NCBI GenBank assembly: GCA_022059125.1
Contig: JAEUWY010000012.1
Location: 2,108,001 to 2,172,000 of the forward strand
Length of the DNA stretch: 64,000 nt
DNA from: Corynespora cassiicola
Taxonomy: Eukaryota > Ascomycota > Dothideomycetes > Pleosporales > Corynesporascaceae
Direction: 5' to 3'
Shown: positions 1 to 11,823 of the stretch, piece after piece
How the letters are laid out: each line of letters starts with the position of its first letter
How positions within the stretch are numbered: the stretch's first letter is position 1
Program-made: the position numbers and the translations under genes
The notes under the pieces: model-generated
What the model was told of the DNA's origin: nothing
The model's input: the letters and a program-made list of their open reading frames with translations, nothing else
The model's database searches: none

Positions 1-954
1 AGTGGCCCAGCGCAGGGATACCGTGCTCGCACACGTGGCTCGGCCCAATACGCCCCGTATCGTCAGTCTGGCGGCAATGGAGCAGTGTTCCCGACGCCGG
101 ACCCCACTCTTGGAAGCATCAGCGTTATTTCAGACGAGGATGTTGCCCGTCAGTTGATGCGCCTGGGCGATGCCTCGAACTTCTCGACTCACGGGCGCAC
201 CTCTACCTCTACACTCGATGACGCATTGAGTGGAAAGGCCGAAGCCGCCTCATCGAGCGAGGAGAGCGACGATGCCAGCGAAGAGGAACAGGAGCTTCCC
301 CCTCTCCCGTACGCAGTTGGTCGCCCGCTCCCAACCAACGGCGAGCTTGGCCGTGGTTATGAGAGCGCCGACAGCAGCGTCGACGACTACGAGGACAACC
401 TTGATGACTCATTCAAGGGCGAGAGCGATGAGATGGCCCCCGACGAGCATCACGACCTGGGTGCGCACCCTGGCATGCTAAAGGCGCGCTCGGTGTCTAG
501 CAAGAGCGGCAAACCCGCCAAACCCCGCTCGCTCTCGAAGACCAAGAGCAAGCCTAGCGCTGCAGTGAAGCCGCCAATGTCCCCCACATCTCTGCCTTCG
601 CAGTCGCGCAAGGCGTCTACTGCGTCGATCAACTTCCAGCACCAGATGGGAGCCGACGAAGAAGACTTGTCCACCAAGCCACGCTGCCAGCGGTGCCGCA
701 AGAGCAAGAAGGGTTGCGACCGCCAGCGCCCATGCCAGCGCTGCAAGGATGCTGGCATCGGCATCGAGGGCTGCATCAGCGAGGACGAGGGCAACGGTAG
801 GAAGGGACGTTATGGACGCCACATGGGAGTCCCGATCAAGAAGAACCAGATGGAGCCGCCGCCGACTCCCGACCACAACATCGTGCCTGGTACCACGGCC
901 TACTCTGTGCTTCACAGCAGTGCGCTTGAGAAGAGCAAGAAGCGAAAGAGGTAA
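1..954 (+). CDS. Zn(2)-Cys(6) domain protein, C-terminal part (5' end outside the window)
   Basis: The frame is open from base 1 to the TAA at 952-954, and no ATG is needed inside the window, so the gene starts upstream. The visible 317 residues are a Ser/Glu/Asp-rich acidic stretch, then a basic Ser/Pro/Lys-rich linker, then a Zn2Cys6 cluster at about 685-777 (C-x2-C-x6-C-x5-C-x2-C-x9-C). The protein ends in a lysine/arginine-rich tail. Fungal Zn2Cys6 clusters usually bind DNA as transcription factors, but most sit at the N-terminus; here the cluster lies near the C-terminus after a long disordered region. I do not recognise the specific regulator. The family call is solid and the function is inferred. 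Confidence 0.8.
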   Translation, partial: SGPAQGYRARTRGSAQYAPYRQSGGNGAVFPTPDPTLGSISVISDEDVARQLMRLGDASNFSTHGRTSTSTLDDALSGKAEAASSSEESDDASEEEQELPPLPYAVGRPLPTNGELGRGYESADSSVDDYEDNLDDSFKGESDEMAPDEHHDLGAHPGMLKARSVSSKSGKPAKPRSLSKTKSKPSAAVKPPMSPTSLPSQSRKASTASINFQHQMGADEEDLSTKPRCQRCRKSKKGCDRQRPCQRCKDAGIGIEGCISEDEGNGRKGRYGRHMGVPIKKNQMEPPPTPDHNIVPGTTAYSVLHSSALEKSKKRKR

Positions 955-2180
955 CATGGTCACCTCGCACGTCATTCGAAACGGCCGACACTATGATTGC
1001 GTTGCTTCAGCGTTAGCCTCCCACCCCCCCGTCTTTTTGTTATACTGGAGTAGGAAGGGCGACCTTCAGGGGACTATTTCTTCATCAAACCATTGCATTC
1101 GTTCACCATCTGCATCTTTCCCATCTATCCCAGACTGCTACTGGTTCTCCATTCCTTTGATCTCATTTGGAGTTCGGGGGTGCGGGCCATTTTGAATATG
1201 TACGGAGGCCATGTCCCGTTTCGCTCCCTTCATCACCCCAAAAGCATTCTTGTTGGTGCCGAGCAGGGCAGGAGGAGAAAAGTGGCTTGGTGGACTCGTT
1301 GTGATAGAAGCGGTGATCCCAAATTGATCTGGGCGTCGTTTGCGACTCAGGTTGGCTCGGACTCGGTGAATAGGGCGGGTAGAGAGGATAGGGCGGCAGT
1401 CGATCGCGGATATTTCCTTTGGCAGTGTTTTTCGGCGGCATCTCGTTGCATGGGTGTTTGGTTCAATAGCGACTTTTAGTTTATGATATTGAATGACCAT
1501 GTCCAAGTGGAATGGGACGACAGGACCGGTGACCCGAAGTGACCCGCGGCGCCCCATGGTGATACTCGTTCGCTCGGCGGCGCGTCATCTGTGTGGCACC
1601 CCTCGCCCGTCTCCACCCGGAGGGCCATTGGGCGACACGGCGGCGGCTCCCCCGCAGTCGCAGTGCGTGGTGATTGCTGCCAGCTGCCAGCCAGCTGCGC
1701 AACGCACCCGGCCGTTGTTTGCATATGCGCTGATGTGCTCATGCGCTGCCGCCCGGCCGCCCTGCTCTGCGAGCATAAAAGCCCAAGGCCCCTGGCGTCC
1801 ACTGCTGAGCAGCTGGTGCCAGGCCGGTCGGCTATTTTGGGAATAAAGTTAGGACCGACCCGTGTCTCGCCCGACAGGGACACGCCCGTGGGTGCCGTTT
1901 TGGTGGGGCCGATTTTCGAGTGGCTGGAGTCCGTGGCTGAGCTCAAACAGTTGAGGCGTTAGGCGGCCGGGAGCCTTGAATCCTTCCCCCGTATTACACT
2001 CTTCTTGCAACCTCTCGCCGCCGGTGGTGCCAGCCTGTACCCCGATGGCCGGGGCCGTTTTTCTCCTCCCATGAGTCTTGCCCTCGCTCCGACTTCTCTG
2101 CTACTCTCACTACTCTCGCCACCTTTCAGCCCAGCTGCGCGACTCCCCGCACGTCCACCCTCCACAACCCCCTCCTCAAC
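955..2180. other. Intergenic: 3' flank of the Zn2Cys6 gene and promoter of the transglutaminase-like gene
   Basis: No supported gene. Open frames here lack an ATG in good context and match no family I know. The last 150 bases are C/T-rich, as is common just upstream of fungal start codons. Confidence 0.5.
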
Positions 2181-4201
2181 ATGGCAGAACAGCAGCAGCA
2201 GGGCCCTGTGCTCTCGCTCAAGGATCGCATAGCCGCATTGAACATCGAACAAGTCCACGTCCCCGCGCCCAACACCAAGCCCTCGTACAATTTTGATCAC
2301 GCCGCCGCAAAGAAGAAGCCCCCGCCTCCACCACCATCGCAGAAGCCACCGAGCCAGAGACAGAATACCGTGAACAACCCGCCGCTCCTCAACGGCGCAT
2401 CTACATCGCAGCGGCAGTTGGGCAATCAACCTGCGCGTGCAGTCCCGCCAACCCCGAAAATATCGCCTGCTCTGCCCCCACGCCCTCCGCCGCGCACCAA
2501 CTCGAGCACCCCGAAACCACCTAGTCTACCGCCGCGCAAATCTTCCGAGCATAGCTTGAAGAGACGCGAATCATCAGAGTCAATCTCCACAATCAATTCG
2601 GGCATATCGAGTCTCTCTATAGGCTCTGCGAAGACGGCAGGAAGCAATGGCCAATTGTACCAAGTTCGGGCACCAGCTTTTGACCCTACCAAACTCCCTC
2701 CTCTGCCACCCAAGAGAGTCAAAGAGGAGCCAAAGCCTAGTCGTGCGCAGACCCTCAAGGCCATGAAGTCGGCCAGCAATCTGAGCATTGAGCGAACATT
2801 GCCCCCTAAGCTGCCCTCAAGGCCACCATTACCTGTCCGACAAGAGTCGCAACCACAGAAACAGGTGGACAATGAGAAGCCTAAGATTATACCTCCTCCG
2901 CGACGCTCGGCTCTCGAGTTTGGTATGAATAAGGCTACGGAGACACCGCCCCCCGTTCCAACGACTCGCCCTTCAGCGAACCCTGCGCCTGCGCCTGTGC
3001 CTGAAGCTGGAGCGCCACCCCCTGTTCCCCTCTCGTCACGACCCAATCTAGACGCCATAATGGCATCGAAGCCCAAACCAGGTGCTACGGGAACGTGCCT
3101 CAAGTGCCGTGACTTCTCAGCTCCCGATAAGCATGCTGCACAATTCCCGCGGCAAACTCTCCCCTCTTCGGACGTAGGATGGCTTGCATCTCAGCTGACT
3201 TCGCCATTTTCCTCAGCGACTGACAAGGCGCGCGTCATCTTCACCTGGCTACATCACAATATCGAGTACGACACGCATACATTCTTTAGCGGCACTTGCA
3301 GTGGCTCGACTCCTGAACGGACCATCACAAGTGGTTTGGCAGTGTGCTCGGGCTATGCAGGTCTCTTCTCTGCACTTGCCCTCAAAGCAGGACTGGAGAG
3401 TGTGGTGATTGGTGGTCATGGAAAAGGCTACGGACATGCTGCTCTGAAGCCTGGCGATCCAATACCCCCCTATAGTGCTGGGCACGCATGGAATGCCGTG
3501 CAAATTGACCACGGTGAATGGAAGCTAATAGATACGTGCTGGGGTGCTGGCAATGTCCAAGGGCCCAACCAACCATACCAGAAGAGCTTCAAAGCGTATT
3601 GGTACGTCTACGAGTACTGTATGCCGCATTCCTCAATTGATATTTTGACAGGTTCACAATGGATAACAACGAGTTTGGCGCGTCCCATTTCCCCGAGGAT
3701 GCTAGGTACCTTTTCCGCACCGATGGCCGAGCAATGTCATGGGAAGAGTACATCATGGATGACATGGGGGAACGCGTCACAGTGTACACTCCTGCAACGC
3801 CCGATCATGGACTTGGAGCCCGCACTTTTGAACCCAAGCTCAAGCACATCAAAGTTCATGACCCGCATAATGGCCCCTCGGTCCGATTCTCGTTCGCAAA
3901 TGTGTGCGCTCACTGGGATAATGAAAAGCACGGCAAGGGTAAGCCATATGTCATGGTCCTGAACATTGGCGGCCGAGACGGTCGAAAGACTGAATGGGTA
4001 CCGTTCAACACTGACGGCCGGGTCTACTGGCTGGATGTGAATAGGATAGATTTGGGCTGCCCCGGGCAAAAGGTCAGCGTATTCGCAGTAACGAGTTTCA
4101 ATGGGAAAGATGGGAGGGGCATGAGCTACGCAGACTACAAGTCCAAACAGGGCAGGGTTGCCATGGGCTTTGGCGGCGTTGCTGTGTGGGAGTTGGCTTA
4201 A
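2181..4201 (+). CDS. Transglutaminase-like protein with proline-rich N-terminus
   Basis: Exons 2181-3601 and 3652-4201 give 656 aa. The intron has donor GTACGT and acceptor ACAG; the join restores a Trp codon and carries the second exon in phase. Residues 1 to about 300 are rich in PPxP runs, typical SH3 ligands. The C-terminal half has a transglutaminase-like fold with a visible Cys-His-Asp triad: C389 in AVCSGYAG, H435 in GHAWN and D451 in LIDTCWG. This resembles the Cyk3/KY group of transglutaminase-like proteins, which act in cytokinesis or cytoskeleton organisation, but I see no SH3 domain. Whether it is catalytic is unknown, since some family members have lost activity. A pair of cysteines (CLKC) just before the domain may bind metal. 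Confidence 0.85.
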
Positions 4202-4917
4202 TGATGATGGATTTACGAAAATATCAATACCCCGGTCGGACCTCACGGAGGATGCATATATGGGTTTCTTACTTTGGGATTTATAATTATTAATGCCACC
4301 AAAAGTCTCATGGCTCTAGCTAGGATTAGTTTTCGATTCAATTACAGACTGAATCTGGGGAGCGGGACCAACCTTACGTGGACTCTCGTAACCAGCAGGG
4401 GCCGGGCTCCATGGAGTGGATGGATTGCGAAGGGCCGATTGCCAGAAAGCTCAACAAAAGTAAGCATCGCAACGATTCCACTGCTAAAACCTCCATATGT
4501 CATTGGTTCCAAAGAAGACACTGGAGTCTCTTGCGCATCCAAAAGAAATTGTATCTGTGTATCAGGCCGCCCGCGGTATTTTTACCCCGAGATGTAAAAC
4601 AAGCACCTGGAATGTTCAAGGAGCCTGGATTCTTTACATCTTTGGCCATGCCATCTTCGCTCAAAACGCCCCGTTGACCGCCATGGACCTCGCCCTGTAA
4701 CCTTGCTCGGCGATCGGGTAGGGATGACCCCAGATGTCTTGGCACCAGCCGCCTCATGCACGTGAGGGGAGTGGCGCCCGGCTTGGCGGCTTCCGCGAAA
4801 TTGTAACGAGCAGGGACACCACCTGTCTTGCACGCGACTCTCACCTCGAACCTATTCCGCCGCTGCCGCGCCAGGTATGCTTCTTCAAGCCCGCTAAACC
4901 TCGATCGAACTCCCACC
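4202..4917. other. Intergenic: promoter region of edc3
   Basis: No supported gene. A CGCGAAA element lies at 4794-4800, about 120 bases before the edc3 start. It resembles the Swi4/Swi6 type of cell-cycle box but is short enough to occur by chance. Confidence 0.4.
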
Positions 4918-7393
4918 ATGGCGGCCTCCCTCATTGGTATCTCGGTGCTCGTCACCTTGCAGAACCCGCCCAACACGGTCGTCCAGGGCACCGTGGCAGC
5001 TGTCAACCCAACGACAGCCACCTTGACGCTGCAGAATGGTGAGCCTCCGCGCTGGATTCCGCGTCGTATGCAGCGACTAATACTTCCACAGTCTTGTTCC
5101 CGGCGACTGGCCATCAACTAAACAGTTACATGGTCGAGGGTCCTGCCATCGCTGACATCAAGATCAATTCGCCCTCGCCCGCTCCCCCGCCGCTGCCGCA
5201 ACAGCACCCGTCGCAACTTCAGGCGCACCCTTCATACCCGCAATATCAGCAGAATCATGTCCCGCAGGCCGCTCCACAAGCTCGGCCCGCCCCAGAACCC
5301 TTTGTCGATCCCGCCATTCTCAGTGTGGGCAAGAGAAGCTCCGTCGTTCCGCCCTCGAACCAGCATGTCGCCGCTGTTCCGCTAGAAGCTCCCGCCACTC
5401 CAATCAAACCTGCCACGGTTAATACTGGCGCGCAGTTGCCAAATAATACCTCTCCCTTCGTGGGTGCCGCAAAGCAGCGCAATGTCAGGAAGCCCAGCGC
5501 AGCCACTCTTGAGGGCCCATTTTCGTCGCTGGACATTGCAGATGCAGAGGAATTAGAGAGCGATGAAAAGACGGTGCTTCCTGACACACGCCGGGCCAGT
5601 GTCAATAAGACTCGCACTGGTAAGCCCATGGAAGATGGAGGCGCGCAAGCTGGACTAAAAAATGATGATACCTACAAGCGGACCAGACGCGGCGGAAAGG
5701 CACGCAAGAAAGAAGTTGCCGCTCAAGAGAGGCGCAACGGTGGAGACATCCAGTCTTCTCCGGATGCCTCCCGTAGAGGGTACGTGATGAATACCCTGTC
5801 CCTCTCGCCCCCACGCATGAGCTTACACTTGGCTACAGAAAGGGCAACGGTTGGAGACAGACCCCCATGCTTCAGGATGTTGAGCAACCACAACAACCAC
5901 AGCAACCACAGCAACAGCAGAGAACCCCCGGCGTTATCGGCGGGCGGGTGGGCCTCGAGGCCGCCAATGCTTCGAACAAAAAGGCGCGGCGCCAGAGGGC
6001 AATGGAGGCTAAAAACGGTTGGGCTACTGAGGACGCCACCGACATCCAAGAGCTACCCGAGTTTGACTTTGCTGGTAACTTGTCAAAATTCGATAAACGC
6101 ACGGTGTTTGATCAAATCCGCAATGAAGACACGACGGCAGACGAGGATCGGCTTGTCAGCTTCAACCGCATCGCAAGGCCAGGCACTCACGGTGGAAAGA
6201 ATCTTCATCCAACAGAGAACGTGCTCGATAGCACTCGACGCCTCAAGAGCACATCCAACTCGAGCACAGACGACGATCTTTCGGATTTCGGCAGCGGGCG
6301 CAACTCACGGAGGGCCATGTCAAGAGCGTCGATCAAGCGTGTCCCAACACGGCAGGGCAGCAGTGCGCAGGCAGATCTCGAGACACAGGGTCACACCGGT
6401 GCAGCGCCCAGTCTACTCTCTCGGTCCACCCGCTCTTACCTCAACCGACAGTACGCATCATCGCATGCTGCTGGCAGCCCGAAACCTGGCCGATTGGCCA
6501 GTCCTCCTCCTGGCTCTCCACTCATCGACAGCAGTGCGCGCTCGTTCCTGAGGTTGGTATCAAATAACCGCAAGTGCCATGCCATCTCTCCTGGCGGCAT
6601 GCTGGCTGTTGAGGAGATTGCAGAAGTTGAATTTGGTCTGACCGAGGAACTAATGGCAGAGAATGCAGGACGAGGTGTTGCTGAAGTCGCTCTGACAGCT
6701 ATCAACCCTGGTGGTCGCCGTCTCGCCCGCGATAACCCCAATGCCCGCCCCGTGATCGTCGTCCTTGCAGGCAACCACCGTGGCGGTGCCCGGGCCGTTG
6801 CAGCTGCTAGGCAGCTCCTTGCCCGCGGACCCAAAGTCATGGTCGCTCTCCTTGGCTTCGAGCGCAACGCAGACTGGGACCCTGACGTCCGGCGCCAGGT
6901 CGACCTTTTCAAGAAATTCGGCGGCTCTGTGCGCGCCTGGCAGGACACTGAAGACGCGCTCAAGCGCCTCCAGGCTCCCCCCGAACTCATCATCGATGCT
7001 CTCCTCGGCCGACACAAGGAGTTTGACGCTCTTGGCGAGGAAGACCGCCGTACCGTCCTGAAGATTGTCGGATGGGCCAACAAGTCACGCGCCGCCTGCC
7101 TCGCGGTCGAGATGCCCTCTGGCGTCGGCGGCTCTACGGGCGAAGTCGCCATCCTGGAAGGCGAGCCTCTTGAGGTTCGTGCCAAGTACATTGTATGTCT
7201 TGGTGCGCCGCGCAGCGGCCTGCTCAAGGCACTGCAGAATGGTGCCGGCAGGGATCCCCAGTGGCTCATCTGGGTCGTGGATATCGGCGTCAACCGTCCG
7301 TGGAGGAATGCGGGGGTTGGGGGAGGCAAGGGGATCAAGTTTGGCGAGCACTGGCTTGTGCAGGCGCACTATTCGCGGGAGCAGGAGGTGTGA
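4918..7393 (+). CDS. edc3: Enhancer of mRNA-decapping protein 3 (Edc3)
   Basis: Exons 4918-5038, 5092-5779 and 5839-7393 give 787 aa. The N-terminus is an LSm-like domain (residues 1 to about 75, starting at MAASLIG). It is followed by a long Pro/Gln-rich disordered region, a short poly-Gln stretch, the FDF motif near residue 345 (EFDFAGNL) and a C-terminal YjeF-N Rossmann domain from about residue 515. This order is diagnostic of Edc3. In other fungi Edc3 binds Dcp2 through LSm and Dhh1 through FDF, and dimerises through YjeF-N to scaffold P-bodies in the cytoplasm. Both introns restore family-conserved sequence at the junctions. ATG 4918 was chosen because it opens the LSm domain; an upstream in-frame ATG at 4828 would add 30 arginine-rich residues. 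Confidence 0.93.
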
Positions 7394-8519
7394 AGAGGGA
7401 TGGTGGATGGCAAATCATGAGATTGAGAGAAAGAATGGGTGCGTGGATCGTTTCGAAGGTACCTCGTTTCAGAGGTGTCCTGTATTCGCAGGCTCCCATT
7501 TTTTCACCAAAGGGCAACGAATCTTGGACGCCACTTGGACCTACCTACAAGTTGGAGAAAAGGACGGAAGAGTGTACTGGCCCTAAGAGAGATTGCGATG
7601 CTTTCAGAGGGGAAAAATTTCTGGCCAGGCAAATAAGGGGCAAAAGAAACAGACCAGCGATGGATGGATGGGCTACGATATGACCACATGAAGTATGATA
7701 TGTATGATAAGACCCCCCTTTTTTGTGTTTCTTCGGCATGGCGCGGGCGTTATATGTCTTATTTTTCTTCATCTTCTATGGCCCCTCGAGTGCTCTTCTG
7801 GCTCTCCGATAAAAGGAGACGAGGAGGAGAGGGGAAAAGTAGGTGGAGATGAGGAGGGAGCATGGGGAGGAAGAAATGGGTACGGGGGGTATGGCAATGC
7901 GAGGTGGAATGATACCAATTCAAGATCGGCCGAGGAGGTTTTCCGAGTTCATCGAGAGTCGAGAATCAATCGAATGCAAATTATTAGCAACGTGACCTTT
8001 TTTTTTTCTTCTATTCTGCACATGCCATGTGGGTTCGCCGCAGGATGTCGAAATGTGGGACGGGGTGGAGAAAGGGGTAGATGGGAGCGGTGGATGAGTC
8101 ATTTCGAGGGGTCGGTGGAGGGCTGGAAGGGCTGGGCGGAGATGAGGCTTTTGGGGAGGAGGGATGGGTGCGTATCGTGAAATGAGCCGAGGGAGGGGAA
8201 AGTTGTACATGGAGTTGTTCGAGCATAAAAATTAGCCGGGGGGTGGAGGCACGATGCCGAGGTAGGGAATCGTGGGTTGTCATGTTGTTCTATGGTCAAG
8301 TCGTTTATGATGAATGATAGTCACGATGTCAAGTTGGATGATAGGTCATCATATTGATATTCTTTAATCAAGTCGTCCGTAATAAATACCGAATGCTGTA
8401 GTACCGGCTACATGGCATCGTGAGTATAGAGGTGCTCGTTACCATGATCAATTCCTCTCTGTCCCTATTGCATGTGCAAAGCCAGGCAATCCGTACTGTC
8501 CGTTCCCCAAGCTGGAGCT
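7394..8519. other. Intergenic between convergent genes
   Basis: This 1.1 kb lies between the ends of edc3 (+) and the DUF1749 gene (-). It holds purine-rich stretches and a T-run near 8000, but no ORF with family similarity. It probably contains both 3' UTRs. Confidence 0.5.
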
Positions 8520-9467
8520 CTATAGTTTCGGTGCCTCCTCAATATACTCTTTGAGGAATTTGACCACCCTGTTCGCCAGATCCTGGCGGACCTCTTCTGT
8601 GTTGTCGCGCAGACTGTGCTGTGCGTCTGGAAGTATTCCTCCATTCTTGTCATCCACGGTCCCGCCTCCGCTGCGGATAACATCGGTCCACCGCTGAATG
8701 AGGGTAGCTTTGTCGATCGAGGCTGGCACAAAAGGGTCCTTATCCCCCAAAAGGAACATGAATGGCGTGCTCTTGGGAATCTTCCCAAACGTGTTCTTCA
8801 GCCTCTCCTCGGACAAATCAGAGCTAAAGTAGTCGTCATCCTGCCCCTTGACCAGCAACGAATACGTCCTGTACGCGCTCATGGGCGCCTTCAACGCCTG
8901 GGCCACAAAATTCCCCTCCATGGGCATAATCTCCTTCCCCTTCCCCTCCTCAACCATGCCCCTCGCCTGACCCACAATCCTATCAAAATCTTCCCTCTGC
9001 GCCTTATCTCCCGCCACCATATCCTCCCACGCCTCCACATCCGACACGCCACCCTGCAGCACCGCGCCATCAATCCCCTTGCGCCCCGCCCGCCCCTCGC
9101 CCACAACATACTCCATAATATCCTGACACCCGGTCGAGTGCCCCATCACCACGACCTTGGTGCCCGGCCGCAGCGCCTTGAAGTACGCGACGCACTTGTC
9201 TAGCTCCGCGACATCGCGCTGCAGGCTCCCAGTGCCCCAGCCCTTGTATGAGGAGCTGAGCAGGACTTCGGCGAGGACCCAGGTCGGGGGCAGGGACGCG
9301 GCGATGGTGGTGGGGTATCGGACGGTGAGGAGGCCATCGCCGAGGCCGCCGACCCAGAGGAGGGTGTTTGGTGCGGTCGTGGGAGTGGTGGGTGGCGGGG
9401 AGGGGGGCGAGTGCTCGAAGGCTATGAGGGTGTTGTGGTACTTGTGCGCAGTGCCTGGGTGAGCCAT
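8520..9467 (-). CDS. DUF1749-family alpha/beta hydrolase
   Basis: Single-exon gene of 315 aa read from ATG at 9467. The frame remains open to 9614, but the upstream part is basic and unlike the family. The serine nucleophile sits in the elbow G-H-S-T-G (S111). A strand followed by GGLGDG at about 40-45 would form the oxyanion region, and DxQHS near the C-terminus supplies the likely catalytic His. Length and motif order match DUF1749, a fungal family often annotated as siderophore esterase-like or UPF0613. No siderophore genes are nearby, so the substrate is open. No signal peptide is visible, so it is probably intracellular. Confidence 0.82.
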   Translation of the reverse strand: MAHPGTAHKYHNTLIAFEHSPPSPPPTTPTTAPNTLLWVGGLGDGLLTVRYPTTIAASLPPTWVLAEVLLSSSYKGWGTGSLQRDVAELDKCVAYFKALRPGTKVVVMGHSTGCQDIMEYVVGEGRAGRKGIDGAVLQGGVSDVEAWEDMVAGDKAQREDFDRIVGQARGMVEEGKGKEIMPMEGNFVAQALKAPMSAYRTYSLLVKGQDDDYFSSDLSEERLKNTFGKIPKSTPFMFLLGDKDPFVPASIDKATLIQRWTDVIRSGGGTVDDKNGGILPDAQHSLRDNTEEVRQDLANRVVKFLKEYIEEAPKL

Positions 9468-10102
9468 TGTGTGTGTTCTTCTTGGGTTGTTCGGGGTTCG
9501 AGGGTGCGATCGAGGAGTTTGGGTTTCTCCGCGGGATTTTATCTGTAGAACAGCGTTTGCATATCGCGCTGCGGCGAGGGTTCTGCGGCGGCGAGGGTTC
9601 TGCGGCGTGGTCAAAGCAAGGACTTGTGCTGGTGGTGCAGGCTCGGAAGTCAGTCGGAAGCCGATTTCGGATCTTATCTTATCTGATGTTGGTGGCTTGG
9701 TTCTGGGCCACCCGCTCCGATCACGAGACCCTTAATTGAGCACGCGGATAAATCAGGGTCTGCGGTGGGGCCTGGTTTGCGAGCTAGACTCCACGATAAT
9801 ACACTGACCATTTTCCGTGCGCACTGCCATTAAAATTTTCGCGTTTAGGGATGCCTGAGCTTTTAAAAATGGAGGCCTTCGATCCCTTTTCTTTCGTCTG
9901 GATACTCTTCCACCTTCGTTGGGGACGGAAAAATCTTGTGTCTCGTTCGGGATCGTAGCACCTTTGGAACGACTTCGGGATACTGATAACGGGCCGCAAT
10001 TGAGGACGAACGATTCCGGGTCATCACAACGGAGAGTACCCAATTGGATTCCACATCAATAGGGGTGCCTTGGAGAATTTGAAGCTCTCAATATACTCAA
10101 AT
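9468..10102. other. Intergenic between divergent genes
   Basis: Promoter region shared by the DUF1749 gene (-) and the first LPREL-family gene (+). No supported gene. It contains an inexact direct repeat, 'gcggcgagggttctgcggcg', near 9570-9605 and a TTTCGCGTTT stretch near 9836. Confidence 0.4.
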
Positions 10103-11228
10103 ATGGGTATCAACACTGCATGGAACGTCGGTGGATTGGACAGGTATACCCTCCGTGTGTTCCGGATCAATTTTTTCAGCTGATTCCCGTCCAGCCTGAT
10201 CGGCAATGAAAGGCAACGCTACGCAAAAGGTCCGGATCTCGCGTTTTTCGCGCTGTTCCATCGCAAACTGCCGCGGGAGCTTCGGGATATGGTGTATCGA
10301 CATCTTGTGATGCAAGAGAACAAGAGAGTCATTGTTGCTTACTCGAAGGAGAGCGACCTTGGATCATCCCTGGACCACCCCCAAGCCTACACCTCTGCCG
10401 GCAGCAAATTTCTGAACCCACAACATGTCGGTTCAGAGTTTGCGCAGGAAGCTGCAGAGACCTACTACTGGGAGAGCACATTCTGCGTATATGATGTCTT
10501 CTGTGGCTCCATGTTTGTTCCGCATTTCCGCAACCTTCTCCTTGGATCGCGGCTGAAGTTCGGATTCCGTCCCTACGAGTTTATTCGCAGCCTTGATCTT
10601 GGATTCACCTATGCGAGGTTCCGGCCGGACCAGGTGCTAGGTTTCCAGGGCGCGGATTTCCAGGAAACGGCCGTATCTCCTGTTGATTGCAAACAGACTC
10701 ACGATCTTCTGCAGCTTCTCAGTAAAATCCCACATAAGAAGATATTCCGCCTGGACCTCACTCTCGATACCGATGTGCGAAGAGGAGTCTTGGAAGACTG
10801 TTCCTTCTTCAATCTCATGGAAGCTATCAGAGCGCCAGTGTACAACCTTATTCATTCAGGAGCCAGTGTGTTCATAACCCACCACAATGGAGACCCTTAT
10901 GACTCAGAAGGCCATGAATCACGGATGATCCACTACAGAGGAATTGCCAGCAGGCGAGACCGCCACGGAGAGCCGGCGCCCGTTATTCCCGGGTGCAATG
11001 ACTTGTTCTTTTTGACTGCCGAGGCATGGGAAATGGTTGGTCTGCTCATGACTGTCCCCGTGATCTTGCTAACCGTTGTTCTAGGAGAAGCAAGAGCATC
11101 TGGATACTGGATACCCGGACAAGTTCGATTACCTGGCGATTTACAAGACTTTTGGTGAAGGCGAATTCCGGTCTGTTGCATCGCAGCGGTGGAGTGTGTC
11201 GTCGTCCCGAGAGGGTCTGCAGTGGTAG
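10103..11228 (+). CDS. LPREL-family protein, copy A (intact; function unknown)
   Basis: Exons 10103-10143, 10195-11035 and 11085-11228 give 341 aa. The first intron enters in phase 2 and restores a Ser codon. The second has a CTAAC branch site 8 bases before its TAG acceptor and opens a clean 47-codon last exon. The motif KLPRELRDMVY (residues 38-48) resembles the first helix of F-box or 2EXR-type modules common in Dothideomycete gene families. Later shared blocks are RPYE-x-IR, SFFNLMEAIR and a C-terminal FFLTAE. No enzyme motif or membrane segment is visible. It is the only copy of the three with every exon intact, so it is the reference for the two neighbours. Confidence 0.65.
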
Positions 11229-11823
11229 CAACCCGGTCAAAGAAACGCTAGAACCTTCTAAACTTTTAATCATGTCAAAATATACTGTTCCATCCTATTC
11301 AAAGTACGTTGTGATTCTGCTTGAGCCTTTTGGTGGGGCCATGGTTGAACCCTACTGATACATTGAAAGAATCAATTGCGACGCCCTGTCTGGTTTTTTC
11401 TGGATTTCTGCTCCCCCGAAACGTGGAACACTTTGGGAGCGGGCTTGCATCGTGCATTGAATCTTGGACAAGTGCGGCCGAACCTCGGTACACACAGACC
11501 AAGGGGCTAGTGATTTCTCTAGCTGATGAGAAGCTACTCTGCCCATTTCATCCAAGCAAGTAACGGAAGACCACCCCACGCCTAAAAATGTTGGACGACA
11601 CCGAGAGAGACCGCTTCTGGGCGCTATTGGCAATACACCGCGCTGTCCTGCGACACTCCCTCGTGAACATACATATCCTCGAACAAGGAGCAAAGAAGCC
11701 GTTAAATATGTGGGGGGATTGACCTCGTTCTGAAATCAATCCAGAGGGGAAAAGATCATTTTGATAATCTACACAGGTATGCATTGCCAAGTCACCCTTG
11801 ATCAATCCATTGACCACTATCAG
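11229..11823. other. Intergenic between LPREL copies A and B
   Basis: No supported gene. Short frames here begin with TTG and show no similarity to the flanking family. The first exon expected for copy B, by comparison with A, is not recognisable. Confidence 0.4.
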